A model generated the notes under the pieces. That model was not told the DNA's origin. It ran no database searches and saw nothing but the letters and a program-made list of their open reading frames with translations. From an uncultured Celeribacter sp. (GTDB lineage Bacteria; Pseudomonadota; Alphaproteobacteria; Rhodobacterales; Rhodobacteraceae), in assembly GCF_963675965.1 (NCBI RefSeq), contig NZ_OY780935.1:2220501-2284500 (forward strand): DNA of 64,000 bases, in the 5' to 3' direction. Below are positions 60,898-64,000 of the stretch, piece by piece (the stretch's first letter is position 1; the number at the start of each line of letters is the position of its first letter). The position numbers and the translations under genes were made by a program.

Positions 60898-62134
60898 TCC
60901 CGCGCTGCCCCAGAGGGATCTCCTTGACCGGCAGATGCACGATGGCGGAAAACGCCCCGATCCCGACACCGACCCACCAGACCATGGTGTAGTCGCCGTA
61001 AAGATCATAAAGCCGCCCGCCCAGCCAGACGCCGAGAAACGCGCCGAGCTGGTGGGAAAAGAACACGATGCCATAGAGCGTGCCCATGTAGCGCAGGCCA
61101 TAGATATGCGCGACAAGGCCAGAAGTCAGCGGCACGGTCGCCAACCAGAGCGCGCCCATGACGACGGAAAACACCAGCACGGAGGTCGGGGTGATGGGCA
61201 GGGCGATGAAAGCTGCCGCCGCGATTGTGCGGCCCAGATAAATGCTGGCCAGCAGGTATTTCTTGGAAAAGCGGTTGCCCAAAAATCCGGCCAGCAAGGT
61301 GCCACCGATATTCGCCAGCCCGATGAGCGAGATCGATACGGCCCCAAGGGCAGAGGTCGATGTGACCCCCAATGATGCCAAAGTGCCGGACGGGTCGATA
61401 GAGCCGCACATTTCGGTGACGAGCGCCGGAAAATGCGCCGTGACAAAGGCCAGTTGGTATCCGCAGGAGAAAAAGCCAAGGAAGATCAGGCTATAGCTCG
61501 GGTCGCGAAAGGCTTTGACCAGAATGCTCCCAAGGCTTTCCTCCAGCTCGGCTTTGCCGGCCGTTTGCGGGCTGCGCATCATCGGCAGCGCCAGTAGGCT
61601 CAGAAGCACGGCGACAGCAAAGAGCAGAAACACATTTTGCCAGCTCATCATGCCAAGAAGCCATTCCGCAAGCGGGGCCCCAAAGACCTGCCCGGCGGAG
61701 CCTGCTGCGGTGGCGATTGCCAGCGACATGGAGCGGTTTTCGTCCGAGGAGGCACGTCCGACCACGGCAAGAATCACGCCAAAGCCGGTGCCTGCGATGC
61801 CAAAGCCGACCAGCACCTCATAAAGCTGATGCGCGGTGGGGGAGACCGCAAAGGACGACAGCACCAGCCCCGCCGCATAGGTCAGCGCGCCGAGGACAAT
61901 GGCCTTTCGGTCGCCGATCCGTTCCGCCAGCGCGCCAAAAATCGGCTGTCCGATGCCCCAGAACAGGTTTTGCAGGGCGATGGCCAGCGAGAACTCTGCA
62001 CGCGGCCAGTTGAATTCCGTGGCGATGGGGATCTGGAACACCCCGAAAGAGGCGCGGATCGCGAAGCTGACGATGATGACAATACAGCCTGCGATCAGAA
62101 CCGGCGTGATGAGGGGCGTGCGCTGTGTGGACAT
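60881..62134 (-). CDS. MFS transporter (OFA/monocarboxylate-like)
   Basis: A 417-residue carrier with twelve hydrophobic segments. The intracellular loop between helices 2 and 3 has GALAERIGDRKAIVLG, the MFS motif A, and ILAVVGRASSDENRSMSLAIA lies near helix 5. The general look recalls the oxalate/formate and monocarboxylate groups. The ATG at 62134 has AAGGAG six bases upstream and is preferred over 62209. Substrate unknown. It diverges from zapE by 111 bp. Confidence 0.88.
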   Translation of the reverse strand: MSTQRTPLITPVLIAGCIVIIVSFAIRASFGVFQIPIATEFNWPRAEFSLAIALQNLFWGIGQPIFGALAERIGDRKAIVLGALTYAAGLVLSSFAVSPTAHQLYEVLVGFGIAGTGFGVILAVVGRASSDENRSMSLAIATAAGSAGQVFGAPLAEWLLGMMSWQNVFLLFAVAVLLSLLALPMMRSPQTAGKAELEESLGSILVKAFRDPSYSLIFLGFFSCGYQLAFVTAHFPALVTEMCGSIDPSGTLASLGVTSTSALGAVSISLIGLANIGGTLLAGFLGNRFSKKYLLASIYLGRTIAAAAFIALPITPTSVLVFSVVMGALWLATVPLTSGLVAHIYGLRYMGTLYGIVFFSHQLGAFLGVWLGGRLYDLYGDYTMVWWVGVGIGAFSAIVHLPVKEIPLGQRGIRQAA

Positions 62135-62245
62135 TGGCGTCTCCTTTGCGCCACTGTCTTGGAAAACCCGGTGAAAGGTCAATCGAATGATCGGCATGGG
62201 CGTCATCATCTTTTCTTATGGATGGTGGGACGGTATGGGAGAGGC

Positions 62246-63334
62246 ATGAAAACGCTGATGGAAATCTATGCGGCCCGGGTGGCCGAAGGCAGCCTGCGGG
62301 ACGATCCCGCGCAGGAAGCGGTTTTGCCGTTATTGGAGCGGGTGCGTGCCGAACTGGCACAGCCGGGCGACCATAAGGGCGGTCTTCTGGGGCTGTTCAA
62401 GTCCCGCAAACCGGCAGAGGCCGTGCGCGGGCTTTATCTGTGGGGCGGGGTCGGGCGTGGCAAATCCATGTTGATGGATCTGTTCTACGAACATGCGCCG
62501 GTCGCTGCCCGCCGTGTCCACTTCCACGCCTTCATGCAGGAGGTGCAGGACGGCATCAACGCCGCGCGTAAGGCCGGGACCGCTGATGCGATTGCGCCTG
62601 TCGTCGACAAGATCGCAGCGGAAATCAAACTGCTCTGTTTCGATGAGATGCAGATCACCGATATTGCCGACGCGATGATTGTAGGCCGCCTGTTCGAGGG
62701 GCTTTTTGCCAAGGGCGTGACAGTGGTCACCACGTCGAACCGGGTGCCGGACGATCTGTATAAGGATGGTCTGAACCGGCAATTGTTCCTGCCCTTCATC
62801 GCATTGATCAAGGAGCGCCTGCAGGTGCACCACCTGCATTCCCCAGTGGATTACCGACAAGGGCGGCTGACCGGGACGCCGGTCTATTTCCATCCTGTGG
62901 ACGCCGCCGCGCGTGAGGCGGTCGACGACATCTGGACCGATCTGACGGGCGGGGCCAGCGAAAGCCTGACGCTGAAGGTTAAGGGCCGCGACGTGGTCCT
63001 GCCACGCTTTCACAACGGCATCGCACGGGCGACCTTCTGGGATCTGTGCGGGCAGATGTTCGGCCCCGGTGATTATCTGGTGATTGCCGATGCCGTGAAG
63101 CTTTTGATTCTGGAAAACATCCCGCGCCTCACCCGGCACAATTTCAACGAGGCCAAGCGGTTCGTGACGTTGGTCGATGCGCTGTATGAGGCCAAGGTGC
63201 GCCTCGTCTGCACCGCCGTGGACGAGCCGGAATATCTCTACAATGAGGGCACGGGGTCTTTCGAATTCGAACGCACCGCATCGCGCCTGCGTGAAATGCA
63301 GGATGCCCATTGGGGCGAAGACCACCCGGTTTAG
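62246..63334 (+). CDS. zapE: Cell division protein ZapE (AFG1-like ATPase)
   Basis: ZapE is an AFG1/LACE1-type ATPase that interacts with the Z ring in E. coli. The 362-residue protein has Walker A YLWGGVGRGKSMLMD near residue 70, Walker B LLCFDEMQITDIADAMI near 135 and TTSNRVPDDLYKDGLNR, all typical of the family. The ATG at 62246 follows GGGAGAGG. The open frame extends far upstream (61637), but that portion lies antisense to the MFS gene. An intrinsic terminator follows. Confidence 0.93.
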   Translation: MKTLMEIYAARVAEGSLRDDPAQEAVLPLLERVRAELAQPGDHKGGLLGLFKSRKPAEAVRGLYLWGGVGRGKSMLMDLFYEHAPVAARRVHFHAFMQEVQDGINAARKAGTADAIAPVVDKIAAEIKLLCFDEMQITDIADAMIVGRLFEGLFAKGVTVVTTSNRVPDDLYKDGLNRQLFLPFIALIKERLQVHHLHSPVDYRQGRLTGTPVYFHPVDAAAREAVDDIWTDLTGGASESLTLKVKGRDVVLPRFHNGIARATFWDLCGQMFGPGDYLVIADAVKLLILENIPRLTRHNFNEAKRFVTLVDALYEAKVRLVCTAVDEPEYLYNEGTGSFEFERTASRLREMQDAHWGEDHPV

Positions 63335-63364
63335 GCTCTGCAGGGCACAGGGTCATCTGTTGAA

Positions 63365-63393
63365 AAAGGCGCGGGGCTTTCCGCGCCTTTTTT
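63365..63393 (+). terminator. Intrinsic terminator of zapE
   Basis: AAAGGCGCGG at 63365-63374 pairs perfectly with CCGCGCCTTT at 63381-63390 around GGCTTT, followed by TTT. The A-run on the left and T-run on the right make it work in both directions, so it can also end the convergent oxidoreductase gene. Confidence 0.85.
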
Positions 63394-63415
63394 GATTGGA
63401 GCAGTGGTGATTGGG

Positions 63416-64000
63416 TCAGCCGCTGGCCGGAAGCCCCAGCATGTCGCGCACCATCGGCACGACTTCAGTGCCATACAGCCGGATATTGTCCATGATCAGC
63501 TCATGGCTGACCGGACCAGCCGAATATTTCAGATCGAACCGCGACAGACCCAGCGCCTTGACGGTGGCCGCGATCTTGCGGGCGACGGTCTCTGGACTGC
63601 CGACGTAGAGCGCACCGTTGTCGATCTCATGATCGAACTGCGCGCGGCTCAGCGGCGGCCAGCCCCGGCTGCGCCCGATGCGTTCGTGCATGATCCGGTA
63701 ACCTTCAAAAAACCGGTCGCGGGCTTCGCTGTCGCTGGGGCCGACATGGCCCGGCGAATGACAGCCGATTGGCAATTGCGGTGCCTCCATCTTTTCCCGC
63801 ACTTCGCGGTAGAGATCGGCATAGGGGGCAAAGCGTGCCGGTGGTCCGCCGATGATGGCCAGTGCCATAGGCATATTGTGGCTCGCCGCCCGCACCACCG
63901 ATTCCGGCGATCCGCCGACACCGATCCAGACCGGTATCGTAGTTTCAGGGCGGGGATAGACGCTCTGGGCCTTCAGCGCCGGACGATGGCGGCCCTTCCA
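63416..64000 (-). CDS. LLM-class flavin-dependent oxidoreductase, C-terminal part (truncated by window edge)
   Basis: The minus-strand frame is open from the window end to a stop at 63416, giving 194 residues. They include IPVWIGVGGSPESVVRAA near the start, then GALYVGSPETVARKI and FDLKYSAGPVSHELIMDNIRLYGTEVVPMVR. This is the C-terminal half of a luciferase-like (bacterial luciferase fold) monooxygenase or F420/FMN-dependent reductase. The start codon is outside the window, so the ATG at 63898 is internal. Substrate unknown. Confidence 0.85.
   Translation of the reverse strand, partial: WKGRHRPALKAQSVYPRPETTIPVWIGVGGSPESVVRAASHNMPMALAIIGGPPARFAPYADLYREVREKMEAPQLPIGCHSPGHVGPSDSEARDRFFEGYRIMHERIGRSRGWPPLSRAQFDHEIDNGALYVGSPETVARKIAATVKALGLSRFDLKYSAGPVSHELIMDNIRLYGTEVVPMVRDMLGLPASG

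Noticed and set aside
61637..62245. N-terminal extension of the zapE frame
   Set aside because: The extension is opposite the MFS gene, lacks zapE similarity, and a good ribosome site precedes the ATG at 62246.

Overview
The window reads as chromosome of a Rhodobacteraceae (Roseobacter-group) alphaproteobacterium. The grounds are the dnaA-dnaN-recF-gyrB order, GC-rich coding with frequent ATGA stop/start overlaps, typical family content (DUF2794, membrane ferritin MbfA, an EF-G-like paralogue, RTX exoproteins) and iron-responsive sites of alphaproteobacterial type (Irr/ICE box, Iron-Rhodo box). I see no rRNA, tRNA, insertion sequence, prophage or CRISPR array. It looks like ordinary backbone with one accessory surface-polysaccharide/exoprotein block.

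Layout. 0-6.6 kb: replication genes (3' end of dnaA, dnaN, recF, gyrB), with a VOC protein and a LysE exporter lodged between recF and gyrB. 6.6-18.2 kb: a capsule-type locus with a KpsT/KpsE/KpsM exporter, glycosyltransferases, a pyruvyltransferase and two unrelated sulfotransferases on alternating strands, suggesting a strongly acidic, possibly sulfated glycan. 18.2-23.1 kb: two divergent type I secretion substrates, a subtilase with a P domain and RTX repeats, and a repeat-rich RTX protein. 23.1-27.7 kb: trhO, a DegP-type protease, and pncA/pncB for NAD salvage. 27.8-31.8 kb: a surface lipoprotein resembling the TbpB barrel, a Slam-type outer-membrane translocon, then mntR and mntH with a MntR box. 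31.9-38.8 kb: transglutaminase-DUF2126, circularly permuted ATP-grasp/alpha-E fusion, and a second transglutaminase, a predicted peptide-ligation system. 38.8-44.1 kb: two redox enzymes, a reductase remnant, a LysR regulator and a GTPase resembling EF-G with a lost switch I. 44.3-49.9 kb: macAB and exbB-exbD-exbD-tonB behind a probable Iron-Rhodo box. 50-57 kb: asd, DUF4139 protein, beta-carbonic anhydrase, M17 aminopeptidase and an NlpC/P60 hydrolase. 57-64 kb: a TetR/I78-inhibitor pair, mbfA behind an Irr box, small housekeeping enzymes, an MFS carrier, zapE and the C-terminal part of an LLM flavin oxidoreductase.

Themes. Metal homeostasis recurs: manganese uptake (mntH/MntR), TonB energisation, iron export/storage (MbfA/Irr), and possibly the Slam-lipoprotein pair. 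Cell-surface construction is the second theme: capsule, RTX exoproteins and a surface lipoprotein. The least understood modules are the Slam pair, the ATP-grasp/DUF2126/transglutaminase operon and the degenerate EF-G paralogue. All functions are inferred from recognisable motifs and context; no database search was run.
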